The notes beneath the pieces were generated by a model. It was not told the origin of the DNA. It did not search any database and worked only from the letters and a program-made list of their open reading frames with translations. A DNA stretch of 64,000 nucleotides. Source: PCRC01 sp017848435 (GTDB lineage Bacteria; Pseudomonadota; Gammaproteobacteria; Burkholderiales; Burkholderiaceae_C). Positions 37,161-45,433 of this stretch are shown here, piece by piece. A program made the translations under genes and the position numbers. Every line of letters starts with the position of its first letter. Position 1 is the stretch's first letter. The stretch is taken from the NCBI GenBank assembly GCA_965284315.1, contig OZ260072.1:1116001-1180000 (forward strand). Reading direction: 5' to 3'.

Positions 37161-38042
37161 TCAGCCGAGCGCCGCAGCGCCGCTGTGGGTGGACAAGGCC
37201 TGGGCGCAGTGGTGCGGCAACACCATGCCCCGGGCGGCGTCCACCACCGCGCAGGTGTTGAGCACTGGCGCGTGGGCCTGCACACCGCCGAAGATGGTGG
37301 CAAAGGCCACGTCGGCCGCGTCGCGCCCGGAGCCAAACCGCACCAGCCCCATGGGAATGGCGGTGCCAGAGGGGTCGAAGATGTACCAGCGGTAACCGAG
37401 ATAGACCTCCACGTAGGCATGGAAGTCGGGCGGGCCCAGCACCGGGTCGGCGCCGTAGTCGGTGCCGGTAGTGAAGCGGGCCGGGATGTTGACGGCGCGG
37501 CACAGCGCGATCATCAAATGCGCGAAGTCACGGCAGATGCCGACACGCTCGACCAGCGTGTCCACCGCCGAGGTGCTGGAGTTGGAGGTGTTGGAGGTGA
37601 AACGCACGCGGCGCTGCACCCATTGGCAGATCGCCATGACCCGGGCATACCCAGGAGGCAATTGGCCGAACTCGTCAGAGGCCAACCGGAGCAGCCGGTC
37701 AGACTGGCAGTAGCGGCTGGGGTAGATGTAACCCAGTACCTCGGGCGGCAATTGGCTCACCGGCACCTCGGCCAGCTGGGCCGGGTCGGCCACGTGGTGC
37801 GTGATGTCCACCGTGGCGACGTACGACAGCGTTAACTCGCCCGACAGCGCGCGCAGGCTCATGTAGCGGTTGCCGGTGGCCGGGTCGGTGTGGATGCGGG
37901 TGGGCACCGGCTGATTGATCACCAGCGACTCGGCCGCCAGCGTCTGGTGCGGTGTCAGCGCCGCGTGGATGTTGAAGATGAAGTCGGCGCCATAGGCGTC
38001 CACCTGGTAGTTCAATCCCAACTGCAGTTCGATGCGGATCAT
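37161..38042 (-). CDS. Transglutaminase-like cysteine protease family protein
   Basis: 293 residues. An N-terminal beta-sandwich domain (IELQLGLNYQVDAYGADFIF) precedes the transglutaminase core with the catalytic triad: Cys in ERVGICRDFAHL, His in PPDFHAYVEVYL and Asp in YIFDPSGTA. Such proteins occur in the cytoplasm of many proteobacteria, often near cyanophycin or protein-modification genes, but no such neighbour is present. There is no signal peptide. The start is the ATG giving MIRIELQLG, which aligns with relatives. The 100-base gap to the preceding lipoprotein gene contains nothing notable. Confidence 0.88.
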   Translation of the reverse strand: MIRIELQLGLNYQVDAYGADFIFNIHAALTPHQTLAAESLVINQPVPTRIHTDPATGNRYMSLRALSGELTLSYVATVDITHHVADPAQLAEVPVSQLPPEVLGYIYPSRYCQSDRLLRLASDEFGQLPPGYARVMAICQWVQRRVRFTSNTSNSSTSAVDTLVERVGICRDFAHLMIALCRAVNIPARFTTGTDYGADPVLGPPDFHAYVEVYLGYRWYIFDPSGTAIPMGLVRFGSGRDAADVAFATIFGGVQAHAPVLNTCAVVDAARGMVLPHHCAQALSTHSGAAALG

Positions 38043-38204
38043 GGTGGAGACCCGGCTGTGGGCAGCAAGGCGGTGAAGGAATTGGAAAAAGGCCACGCCC
38101 AGTATGCGCTGCAGCCCCTTTTCTGGCTGTAGGCGGGCACGCCGATCGTGCCCAGCCACGCGCCCTCATTGCCAAACCCTATTGGCTTGATTGGTTCAAT
38201 TGCC

Positions 38205-38233
38205 TTGAGCAGGAGGGTGCTAACCCTTACAGT
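38205..38233 (+). promoter_or_regulatory. Possible sigma-70 promoter of ahpC
   Basis: TTGAGC and TACAGT, 17 bases apart, about 60 bases upstream of ahpC. Each box matches four of six consensus positions. No clear OxyR site (ATAG-N7-CTAT repeats) was seen upstream. Confidence 0.35.
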
Positions 38234-38291
38234 ACAAACCCTGAGCGCAGCGCGTCCAGCCGTTATCAACCAACCGAAAAGAGAAACCACC

Positions 38292-38855
38292 ATGTCCATC
38301 ATCAACACCCAAGTCCAACCCTTCAAGACCCAGGCCTACAAGAACGGCAAGTTCATCGACGTGAGCGAGAAAGACCTGCACGGTAAGTGGTCGGTGTTCG
38401 TGTTCATGCCCGCCGCCTTCACCTTCAACTGCCCGACCGAAGTGGAAGACCTGGCCGACAACTTCGAAGCCTTCCAGAAGCGCGGCGTCGAGGTGTATGT
38501 CATCACCACCGACACCCACTTCGCCCACAAAGTCTGGCACGAAACCTCGCCCGCCGTGGGCAAGTCGCAGTTCGCCCTGGTGGGTGACCCGACCCACAAG
38601 CTGACCCGCATGTTCGACGTGCACATCGAAGAAGAAGGCTTGGCGCTGCGCGGCTCGTTCGTGATCAACCCCGAAGGCGTGGTCAAGGCCGCAGAAATCC
38701 ACGACAACGGCATCGCCCGTGACGCCAAGGAACTGCTGCGCAAGGTTGCCGCCGCCCAGTACATCGCCAAGAACCCTGGCCAGGTGTGCCCAGCCAAGTG
38801 GAACGAAGGCGCCAAGACGCTGACGCCGTCGCTGGACCTCGTGGGCAAGATCTAA
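38292..38855 (+). CDS. ahpC: Alkyl hydroperoxide reductase subunit C (typical 2-Cys peroxiredoxin)
   Basis: 187 residues, the standard AhpC length. The peroxidatic Cys47 is in FMPAAFTFNCPTEVEDL and the resolving Cys166 in NPGQVCPAKWNEG. It reduces hydrogen peroxide, organic peroxides and peroxynitrite using electrons from AhpF, whose gene follows. The terminal GGLG/YF motifs define peroxide sensitivity in relatives and follow the AhpC pattern. MSIINTQVQPFKTQAYKNG is the typical start. Confidence 0.97.
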   Translation: MSIINTQVQPFKTQAYKNGKFIDVSEKDLHGKWSVFVFMPAAFTFNCPTEVEDLADNFEAFQKRGVEVYVITTDTHFAHKVWHETSPAVGKSQFALVGDPTHKLTRMFDVHIEEEGLALRGSFVINPEGVVKAAEIHDNGIARDAKELLRKVAAAQYIAKNPGQVCPAKWNEGAKTLTPSLDLVGKI

Positions 38856-38865
38856 ATCTGCCCGA

Positions 38866-38891
38866 GCCGGTGGCGCAAGCCGCCGGCTTTT
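38866..38891 (+). terminator. Terminator or attenuator between ahpC and ahpF
   Basis: GCCGGTGGC-GCAA-GCCGCCGGC forms a 9-bp stem (one G-U pair) with a tetraloop, followed by TTTT. Partial termination here would explain more AhpC than AhpF. Confidence 0.6.
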
Positions 38892-38901
38892 ACGAGCCCC
38901 G

Positions 38902-38932
38902 TTGTCAGCCCCTTGAACCAGGGGGCTGACAA
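38902..38932 (+). other. Second hairpin in the ahpC-ahpF spacer
   Basis: TTGTCAGCCCC and GGGGCTGACAA form a perfect 11-bp stem with a 9-base loop. It lacks a T-run. It may be an mRNA processing or stability element upstream of ahpF. Confidence 0.5.
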
Positions 38933-38985
38933 CCCGGTTTGACCGATTCAAACAACTCGAAAAAATTCGCACAAGGACAAACACC

Positions 38986-40569
38986 ATGTTGGACGACACC
39001 CTCAAGACCCAGCTCAAGGCCTACCTCGAACGTGTGCAGCATCCGGTGGAACTGGTGGCTTCGCTCGACGACCGCCCCGCCTCGGCCGAGATGCGCGAGC
39101 TGCTGGAGGATATCGCCGGCCTGTCCGACAAGGTCACGGCGCGCTTTGACGGTGCCGATGCGCGCAAGCCGTCTTTCCAGATCACCCGTGCCGGCGCCGA
39201 CATGGGCTTGCGATTTGCCGCCATCCCCATGGGCCACGAGTTCACCTCGCTGGTGCTGGCGCTGCTGCAGGCCGGCGGCCACCCGCCCAAGGTCGAGGCC
39301 GACGTGATTGAGCAGATCAAGGCGCTCGACGCTGATTTGGTGTTCGAGACCTACATGTCGCTGACCTGCCACAACTGCCCGGACGTGGTGCAGGCGTTGA
39401 ACCTGATGGCGGTGCTGAACCCGCGCATCCGCCACACGGCGGTGGACGGTGGCTTGTTCCAGCAGGAAGTGGACGAGCGCCAGATCATGGCCGTGCCCGC
39501 CGTGTATTTGAACGGCGAACCGTTCGGCTCCGGCCGCATGGAGCTGGCCGAGATTCTGGCCAAGGTGGACTCCGGTGCCGCCGCGCGCGACGCCGTCAAG
39601 CTGGGCCAGAAAGACGTGTTCGACATGCTGATCGTCGGCGGTGGCCCAGCGGGCGCCGCAGCGGCGGTGTACGCGGCCCGCAAGGGCATCCGCACCGGCA
39701 TCGTGGCCGAGCGTTTTGGTGGCCAGACGCTGGACACCATGGGCATCGAAAACTACATCTCGGTCAAGGAAACCGACGGCCCCAAATTCGCCGCCGCGCT
39801 GGAAGCCCATGTGCGCGCCTACGAGGTCGACATCATGAACGGCCAGCGTGTGGCATCGCTGGAGGCCGAGAGCGAGCCTGGTGGCCTGGCCACGGTGCGA
39901 CTGGCCAACGGCGCCGCGCTGAAAAGCCGCTCGGTCATCCTCGCCACTGGCGCGCGCTGGCGCAACGTCAACGTGCCCGGCGAGCAGGAGTACAAAAACA
40001 AGGGCGTGGCCTACTGCCCGCACTGCGACGGCCCGCTGTTCAAGGGCAAGAAGGTCGCCGTCATTGGTGGCGGTAACTCCGGTGTGGAAGCGGCGATTGA
40101 CCTCGCCGGTCTGGTGCAACACGTCACGCTCATCGAGTTTGCCGAGCAGCTCAAGGCCGACGCGGTGCTGGTGGCCAAGCTGAAAAGCCTGCGCAACGTC
40201 ACCATCCACACCCACGCGCAAACCACCGAGATCACCGGCGACGGCCAGAAGGTCAACGGCCTGCGCTACAAGGACCGCACCACCGGCACCGAGCACAGCG
40301 TGGAACTGGCCGGCGTGTTCGTGCAGATTGGCCTGGTACCCAACACCGAGTGGCTCAAGGGCACGGTGGAACTGTCCAAGTATGGCGAGATCGTCATCGA
40401 CGCCAAGTGCGCCACCAACCTGCCCGGCGTGTTCGCAGCCGGCGACGTGACCACCGTGCCGTTCAAGCAGATCGTGATTGCCGCGGGCGAAGGTTCCAAG
40501 GCCGCGCTGTCGGCGTTTGACCACCTGATCCGCAGCCCGGTGCCACAACCCGAACCCGAAATGGCCTGA
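38986..40569 (+). CDS. ahpF: Alkyl hydroperoxide reductase subunit F (flavoprotein disulfide reductase)
   Basis: 527 residues. The N-terminal tandem thioredoxin-fold domain has the CHNC redox pair (Cys128, Cys131). The C-terminal thioredoxin-reductase-like part has the FAD motif DMLIVGGGPAGAAAAVYAAR, the CPHC redox pair near residue 345, the NADH motif VAVIGGGNSGVEAAIDLAG and the FAD-binding end GVFAAGDVTTVPFKQI. It transfers electrons from NADH to AhpC. The 130-base spacer to ahpC has two hairpins. Confidence 0.97.
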   Translation: MLDDTLKTQLKAYLERVQHPVELVASLDDRPASAEMRELLEDIAGLSDKVTARFDGADARKPSFQITRAGADMGLRFAAIPMGHEFTSLVLALLQAGGHPPKVEADVIEQIKALDADLVFETYMSLTCHNCPDVVQALNLMAVLNPRIRHTAVDGGLFQQEVDERQIMAVPAVYLNGEPFGSGRMELAEILAKVDSGAAARDAVKLGQKDVFDMLIVGGGPAGAAAAVYAARKGIRTGIVAERFGGQTLDTMGIENYISVKETDGPKFAAALEAHVRAYEVDIMNGQRVASLEAESEPGGLATVRLANGAALKSRSVILATGARWRNVNVPGEQEYKNKGVAYCPHCDGPLFKGKKVAVIGGGNSGVEAAIDLAGLVQHVTLIEFAEQLKADAVLVAKLKSLRNVTIHTHAQTTEITGDGQKVNGLRYKDRTTGTEHSVELAGVFVQIGLVPNTEWLKGTVELSKYGEIVIDAKCATNLPGVFAAGDVTTVPFKQIVIAAGEGSKAALSAFDHLIRSPVPQPEPEMA

Positions 40570-40611
40570 GCCCTGGTGGGGGGTGGGTGCGGTTCACGCC
40601 AAAATACCGGC

Positions 40612-40878
40612 ATGAACGCACCGCCGTCCCCACCCACGCCTGCCCAGCCACGCAACCCGCTGCACGGCGTGACGCTGGAACAGATCGTCACCCAGCTGGC
40701 CGACCACTACGGCTGGGACGACCTCGGCACCCGCATCCCGGTGCGCTGCTTCACCCACGAGCCCAGCGTTGGCTCCAGCCTCAAGTTCCTGCGCAAAACG
40801 CCCTGGGCGCGCGACAAGGTGGAAAGCCTCTACCTGTTCATGCTGCGCGAGATCCGCCACGCCGGTGGACCGGGGTGA
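40612..40878 (+). CDS. DUF2132 (VF530-like) small protein
   Basis: 88 residues. MNAPPSPPTPAQPRNPLHG leads into the conserved LEQIVTQLADHYGWDDLGTRIPVRCFTHEPSVGSSLKFLRKTPWAR signature of the VF530 family, whose solved structure suggests DNA binding although the function is unknown. Its stop codon overlaps the GTG start of the next gene in GTGA, so the two are probably translationally coupled. Confidence 0.88.
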   Translation: MNAPPSPPTPAQPRNPLHGVTLEQIVTQLADHYGWDDLGTRIPVRCFTHEPSVGSSLKFLRKTPWARDKVESLYLFMLREIRHAGGPG

Positions 40879-41558
40879 CGAACGCCGCCACCCTGCCGGT
40901 TCTGTACTCCTTCCGCCGCTGCCCGTATGCCATGCGCGCCCGCATGGCGCTGGCGCAGGCCGGCCAAGTGGTGCAGCTGCGCGAAGTCGCGTTGCGCGCC
41001 AAACCCCAGGCCCTGCTGGACGTGTCGCCCGCCGCCACGGTGCCGGTGCTGGTGCTGCCCGACCGGGTGCTGACCCAGAGCCTGGACATCATGGTCTGGG
41101 CCTGGCAAGACAACGACCGGGGCGACGACCCAGCTCACGGCCATGACCCGGAAGGCTGGCTCGCCCGCAGCAACACCCCCGACAACCACGCGCTGGTGGC
41201 CGCCAACGACGGCGCCTTCAAACGCGCGCTGGACCGCTACAAGTACGCCGAACGCTTCCCCGAACGGCCCCAGGCCAGCCACCGCGACGACGCCCTGGCC
41301 GCGCTCATCGCACCGCTGGAACAGCGCCTGTTGCAACAGCCCTTTCTGGGCGACGCCCACCCGTGCTTGACCGACCTCGCGCTGCTGCCTTTTGTGCGGC
41401 AGTTTGCCGCCGTGCTGCCCGCCTGGTGGGCCAGCGCCCCATTCCCCGCCACCCAGGCCTGGCTGCAAGGCTGGCTGGCCAGCCCGCTGTTTGCCCAGGC
41501 CATGGTGCCGTACACGCCCTGGGTGCCGGGGGACCCGGCCGCCGTTTACCCGCGCTGA
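40875..41558 (+). CDS. Glutathione S-transferase family protein
   Basis: 227 residues from a GTG start (VTNAATLPVLYSFRRCPYAM). The N-terminal thioredoxin fold has RRCPYAMRARMALAQAG, with Cys at the glutathione site, and TVPVLVLPDRVLTQSLDIM, the usual cis-Pro and Ser glutathione-binding loop. The all-helical C-terminal domain contains CLTDLALLPFVRQFA. The CPYA-type site is found in omega/beta-like classes and glutaredoxin-like GSTs. Substrate unknown. Coupled to the DUF2132 gene. Confidence 0.88.
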   Translation: MTNAATLPVLYSFRRCPYAMRARMALAQAGQVVQLREVALRAKPQALLDVSPAATVPVLVLPDRVLTQSLDIMVWAWQDNDRGDDPAHGHDPEGWLARSNTPDNHALVAANDGAFKRALDRYKYAERFPERPQASHRDDALAALIAPLEQRLLQQPFLGDAHPCLTDLALLPFVRQFAAVLPAWWASAPFPATQAWLQGWLASPLFAQAMVPYTPWVPGDPAAVYPR

Positions 41559-41595
41559 AGCCCTGAAAAGCGGCGCAGAAGGCCGCTTCATGGTT

Positions 41596-41663
41596 GTTTT
41601 CAAGCCAGATGGCCCGCGAGCCTTAGTGAAATCTGGCGATTCAGCTATACAAAACATAGCAAC
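41596..41663 (+). repeat. Dispersed repeat family A, copy 4
   Basis: TTTTCAAGCCAGATGGCCC, core CCTTAGTGAAATCTGGCGAT, terminal hairpin GCTAT-ACAAAAC-ATAGC. The core is identical over 20 bases to the inverted copy at 61,511-61,577. It lies in the 211-base gap between the GST gene and the thermostable-hemolysin operon. Confidence 0.8.
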
Positions 41664-41730
41664 CAACACCACCGCGCACCTGCTGGCTTAAGGTGGTGTT
41701 CATGTCCGCTGCCTAGCATGGCCTCCAACG

Positions 41731-41752
41731 CTTGCACATTGTTCCGTGCAAG
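41731..41752 (+). promoter_or_regulatory. Hairpin in the leader of the thermostable-hemolysin operon
   Basis: CTTGCAC-ATTGTTCCC-like loop-GTGCAAG is a 7-bp inverted repeat ending 6 bases before a strong AAGGAGG ribosome binding site (41,759-41,765). It could be an operator dyad or a translation-control hairpin. No convincing -35/-10 pair was found upstream. Confidence 0.4.
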
Positions 41753-41769
41753 GGCTTCAAGGAGGTTCC

Positions 41770-42414
41770 ATGTTCATGGCCTTGTCTTCACACGACGGCG
41801 CCGATATCCCCGACGAGGTGCGGGCTCCGGCTGCGCCACGCCTGGTTGTCCACACCCCGGACGACCCGCAACGCGCGGAAGTCGAGGCGTACATCCGCGG
41901 CATCTATGCCAGCCACTACGGCGCCCAGGTGCAGGGGTTTGCGCCGGTGCTGGTCAGCCTGCGCGACGCCAGCGGCATCGTCGCGGCGGCCGGTTACCGC
42001 AACGCCCAGGGTGGCCCGCTGTTTCTGGAGCGTTACCTCGACGCACCGGTCGAGTCGCTGCTGGGCAGCGCCACCGACGGGCCGGTCCAGCGCCAGGGCG
42101 TGGTGGAGGTCGGCCACCTCGCGTCTGACCGGCCAGGCGAGGGCCGCCGGCTGATCCTGCTGCTCGGGCCCCACCTCGCCACGCAAGGCTTTCAGTGGGT
42201 GGTGAGCACACTCACCGCCGAGCTGCGCCACCTGTTTGTGCGCATCGGCGTCACGCCGCTGGCGCTTGGCACCGCCGACCCGGCCGCGCTGGGCCACGAG
42301 GCCGCGCACTGGGGCAGCTACTACGACCACCGCCCGGTGGTGCTGGCCGGCCACCTGCGCCAGGCCCTGCAACAACTGGCGCGCCGCCAGGCCCGCCACG
42401 GGGGCAACGCCTGA
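41770..42414 (+). CDS. Thermostable hemolysin family protein, probable acyltransferase-like fold
   Basis: 214 residues. It resembles the thermostable hemolysin (delta-VPH) family, a historical name. The layout (RAEVEAYIRGIYASHYGAQV, then a long beta-rich core with VVEVGHLASDRPGEGRRLILLLGPHLA) recalls GNAT or autoinducer-synthase-like N-acyltransferases, which is my inference. The start is fixed by AAGGAGG. First gene of a five-gene operon whose start and stop codons touch, followed directly by an AMP-dependent ligase, so acyl transfer from an activated acid is plausible. Nothing here proves haemolytic activity. Confidence 0.75.
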   Translation: MFMALSSHDGADIPDEVRAPAAPRLVVHTPDDPQRAEVEAYIRGIYASHYGAQVQGFAPVLVSLRDASGIVAAAGYRNAQGGPLFLERYLDAPVESLLGSATDGPVQRQGVVEVGHLASDRPGEGRRLILLLGPHLATQGFQWVVSTLTAELRHLFVRIGVTPLALGTADPAALGHEAAHWGSYYDHRPVVLAGHLRQALQQLARRQARHGGNA

Positions 42415-43865
42415 TGCCCACCCACCTGCCGCAGGCTGTGGCCCTGGACGATGGCCGCCAAACCCTCAGCCCCACCGACCTGAACACCCAGGCCAGCGCA
42501 TTGGCCGCCCAACTCCAGGCGCGCCAGACCCGCGTGTTGGCCACGCTGATGGACAACAGCGCTGCCTGGGTGGTGGCCGACCAGGCCGCCGCCCAGGCCG
42601 GTGTGGTGCATGTGCCGTTGCCGGTGTTTTTCACCGCGGCCCAGGTGCAGCATGCGCTCCAGGCCGCCGGTGTGGACACGCTGCTCACCCACCCCGCGCT
42701 GGCCGCCCAGTGGCCGGTGCCCCACGAGCCCTGCACCGTGGCCGGGCAGCCCCTGGCCTGGCTGCGCCTGCCCGCCATGCCGGTGGTGCTGCCGCCCGGC
42801 ACCGCCAAGATCACCTTCACCTCCGGCACCACCGGCGCGCCCAAGGGCGTGTGCCTGAGCGCCGCCGGCATGGCCCAGGTGGCTGAAGGCCTGGTGGTCG
42901 CCATGGCCCCGCTCGACATCCGCCGCCACCTGTGCGCGCTGCCGTTCGCGGTGCTGCTGGAAAACCTGGCCGGTGTGCTGGCCCCGCTGCGCCGGGGCGC
43001 CACGCTGGTCACCCTGCCGCTGCAGCAACTGGGGCTGGTGGGTTCTTCCAGTTTTGACGCGGCGCTGTTCAACGCCACCGTGGCCCGGCACCAGCCGCAC
43101 AGCACCATCCTGCTGCCGCAGATGCTGCGCGCCTGGGTCGGTTACCTGCAACACACCCGGCAGACGGCACCGGCCAGCCTGAAGTTCGTGGCCGTGGGCG
43201 GTGCGGCCGTGGGCGAAGGCCTGCTGCAAGCGGCCCGGGCCTGTGGCATCCCGGCCTACGAGGGCTACGGCCTGTCGGAAGGCGCGTCGGTGCAAACGCT
43301 CAACCTCCCCGGTGCCGACCGGCCTGGCTCGGCTGGCCGCGCACTGCCCCATGCGCAAGTGCGCGTGGCCGCCGATGGCGAGCTGGAGGTGGCTGGCAGC
43401 CTGTTCCTGGGCTACCTGGGCGACACCACCCCACCGCCCGCGTGGTGGCCCACCGGCGACCTCGGTCGCATCGACGACCAGGGCTTTGTGCACGTGCACG
43501 GCCGCAAGAAACACGTGCTCATCACCGCCTTTGGCCGCAACGTCTCGCCCGAATGGGTCGAGACCGGGCTGCGCGCCCACCCCGCCGTGGCCCAGGCCGT
43601 GGTGCTCGGCGACGGCGAGCCCGAACTCAGTGCCGTGCTGTGGCCCATGGTCGCCGGCACCACCGACGCCGCCCTGCAAAGCGCCGTGGCCCAGGCCAAT
43701 GCCCAGCTGCCCGACTACGCCCAGGTGCGGCACTGGGTGCGCGCGCAGGCCCCGTTCACCGCCGAGGCGGGCATGGCCACCGCCAACGGCCGGCCCCAGC
43801 GCCAGCAGGTGCTCACAACCCATGCCGTGGCGTTGGGCCTGGCCACACCCGTGACCGAACTTTGA
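42414..43865 (+). CDS. AMP-dependent acyl-CoA synthetase/ligase family protein
   Basis: 483 residues of the adenylate-forming superfamily. The phosphate-binding loop is ITFTSGTTGAPKGVCLS, A5 is EGYGLSEGASVQ, A7 WWPTGDLGRIDDQG and A8 GRKKHVLITAFGRNVSPE. The C-terminal A10 region, where relatives have a catalytic Lys (TGK), reads TANGRPQRQ with Arg instead. Such enzymes activate carboxylic acids as acyl-AMP and then acyl-CoA. It is shorter than long-chain acyl-CoA synthetases. Its ATG shares one base with the preceding stop (TGATG), so it is translationally coupled. Confidence 0.88.
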   Translation: MPTHLPQAVALDDGRQTLSPTDLNTQASALAAQLQARQTRVLATLMDNSAAWVVADQAAAQAGVVHVPLPVFFTAAQVQHALQAAGVDTLLTHPALAAQWPVPHEPCTVAGQPLAWLRLPAMPVVLPPGTAKITFTSGTTGAPKGVCLSAAGMAQVAEGLVVAMAPLDIRRHLCALPFAVLLENLAGVLAPLRRGATLVTLPLQQLGLVGSSSFDAALFNATVARHQPHSTILLPQMLRAWVGYLQHTRQTAPASLKFVAVGGAAVGEGLLQAARACGIPAYEGYGLSEGASVQTLNLPGADRPGSAGRALPHAQVRVAADGELEVAGSLFLGYLGDTTPPPAWWPTGDLGRIDDQGFVHVHGRKKHVLITAFGRNVSPEWVETGLRAHPAVAQAVVLGDGEPELSAVLWPMVAGTTDAALQSAVAQANAQLPDYAQVRHWVRAQAPFTAEAGMATANGRPQRQQVLTTHAVALGLATPVTEL

Positions 43866-43886
43866 ATTGTTGAAATGGAGAACCCC

Positions 43887-44591
43887 ATGCGCTTTCACGC
43901 CCGTTTGCTTGAAGACACCGCCGACGCCCGCCTGGGCCTGCTCGGCACGCCCATCATCCAGGGCTGCCTGCGCGGCGAAGTCTCGCTGCCGAGCTACCTC
44001 GCTTTCCTGCGCGAGGCCTACCACCACGTACGCCACACCGTGCCGCTGCTGCACGCCTGCAAGGCCGCACTGCCCACACACCACGCCTGGCTGAACCCGG
44101 CGATGGACGAGTACATCGACGAAGAGCAGGGCCACGACGAGTGGATCCTGAACGACATCCGAGCCTGTGGTGCCGACGCGCAGGCGGTGCGCCACGGCGC
44201 CCCTGGCCACGCCACCGAGGTCATGGTGGCCTACGCCTACGACACCATCGCCCGCCGCAACCCGCTGGGCTTTTTTGGCATGGTGCATGTGCTCGAAGGC
44301 ACCAGCGTCTCGCTGGCGCTGATGGCCGCCGAACAAATCCAGAAACCCCTGGGCCTGCCAGACGCTGCGTTCAGCTACCTGCGCTCGCACGGCACGCTGG
44401 ACCAGGAACACACCGCCCACTTTGCGCTGCTCATGGACCAGATCGAACGCCCGGAAGACCAGGCCGCCATCGTCCACGCGGCACGGGCTTTTTTCCGGCT
44501 GTATGGCGACGTGTTCCGCGGCCTGCCGCTGCCGCAGGCCACGCCCGTGGCCCCCAGCGCTGCCGCCCGCCGCGACGAGGTGCCGGCATGA
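43887..44591 (+). CDS. Haem-oxygenase-like diiron oxidase family protein (TenA/PqqC-fold)
   Basis: 234 residues. It has the helical HO-like fold of TenA, PqqC and the newer diiron oxidases. The metal ligands of that oxidase group can be lined up: Glu80 and His83 in DEEQGHDEW (E-x2-H), Glu137 in HVLEGTSVS, and His168, Asp172 and His175 in HGTLDQEH (H-x3-D-x2-H). A conserved HHVRHTVPLL segment precedes them. GGAG six bases upstream decides the start; an ATG four codons earlier is less likely. Related enzymes make terminal alkenes or N-oxygenate amines. The substrate here is unknown, but the neighbouring ligase suggests an acyl or aminoacyl intermediate. Confidence 0.8.
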   Translation: MRFHARLLEDTADARLGLLGTPIIQGCLRGEVSLPSYLAFLREAYHHVRHTVPLLHACKAALPTHHAWLNPAMDEYIDEEQGHDEWILNDIRACGADAQAVRHGAPGHATEVMVAYAYDTIARRNPLGFFGMVHVLEGTSVSLALMAAEQIQKPLGLPDAAFSYLRSHGTLDQEHTAHFALLMDQIERPEDQAAIVHAARAFFRLYGDVFRGLPLPQATPVAPSAAARRDEVPA

Positions 44592-45382
44592 AAGCCAGCA
44601 CCGCCCGCGTGCTGCTGACCGGTGCCACCGGTGGCATTGGCCAGGCCGCCGCACGCCAGCTGGCGCAGGCCGGTGCGGCGCTGATGCTGGTGGGCCGCTC
44701 ACCGGCCCGCCTGTCGGCATTGGCGCGCGAACTGGCCCAGCGCACCCAGCGGCCGGCCGACCAGTTTGGCTGGCATGCCACCGACCTGAACGACCCCGCC
44801 GCGCTGAACACCCTGGCCACGGCCGCTGCCGCCTGGGGCGCCAACGTGGTCATTCACAACGCGGGGCTGCCCAGCTTTGGCGCGCTGGGCAGCGTGCCCG
44901 CCCACGCCATGCAGCAGGTGCTGCAGACCAACCTGCTGGCCCCCATGCTGCTGACGCAGGCACTGCTGCCGCACCTGCGGGCTTTACCCCAGGCGCAGGT
45001 GGTCTGTGTTGGCTCGGCGCTCGGCCGGCTGGGCCTGCCGGGCTTCAGCGTGTACAGCGCCAGCAAGTTCGGCCTGCGTGGTTTTGCCGAGGCACTGCGC
45101 CGCGAGTTGGCGGGTACGTCGGTCCGCGTTCAGTACTTCGCACCGCGCAGCACCCGCACCGAGTTCAACGACGCCAGCGTCGATGCCTACAACCAGGCCA
45201 CGGGCACCCGCACCGACAGCGCCCAGCAGGTCGCCACCGCGCTGCTGCAGTTGCTGGAGAGCGGGGCTGCGGAGTCTTTCCTCGGCTTCCCGGAAAAGCT
45301 GGCCGTCCGCCTGAACGGCCTGGTGCCCGAGTGGCTGGATGGCAGTTTCAAGAAGCACCGCAACAGCCTGCCCGCCGCCTGA
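44588..45382 (+). CDS. Short-chain dehydrogenase/reductase (SDR)
   Basis: 264 residues. The NADP-binding motif is VLLTGATGGIGQAAARQL and the downstream Asn motif is VIHNAGLPSFG. The catalytic Ser is in VCVGSALGRLG and the Tyr/Lys pair in YSASKFGLRGF. The C-terminus (PEKLAVRLNGLVPEWLDGSF) resembles SDRs acting on long hydrophobic substrates. It overlaps the diiron-oxidase stop by 4 bases, so it works in the same operon, probably reducing or oxidising a ketone or alcohol in the product. Confidence 0.88.
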   Translation: MKASTARVLLTGATGGIGQAAARQLAQAGAALMLVGRSPARLSALARELAQRTQRPADQFGWHATDLNDPAALNTLATAAAAWGANVVIHNAGLPSFGALGSVPAHAMQQVLQTNLLAPMLLTQALLPHLRALPQAQVVCVGSALGRLGLPGFSVYSASKFGLRGFAEALRRELAGTSVRVQYFAPRSTRTEFNDASVDAYNQATGTRTDSAQQVATALLQLLESGAAESFLGFPEKLAVRLNGLVPEWLDGSFKKHRNSLPAA

Positions 45383-45433
45383 CTGCGGCCCGCCCCACAC
45401 CCCCTTCACTTTTTCACGCGACAGGAGACTTTC

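Noticed and set aside
42321..44720. Long 799-codon reading frame on the minus strand across the ligase and diiron-oxidase genes
   Set aside because: GC-rich antisense shadow. It has no recognisable domain, and the plus-strand proteins have clear motifs and coupled starts.
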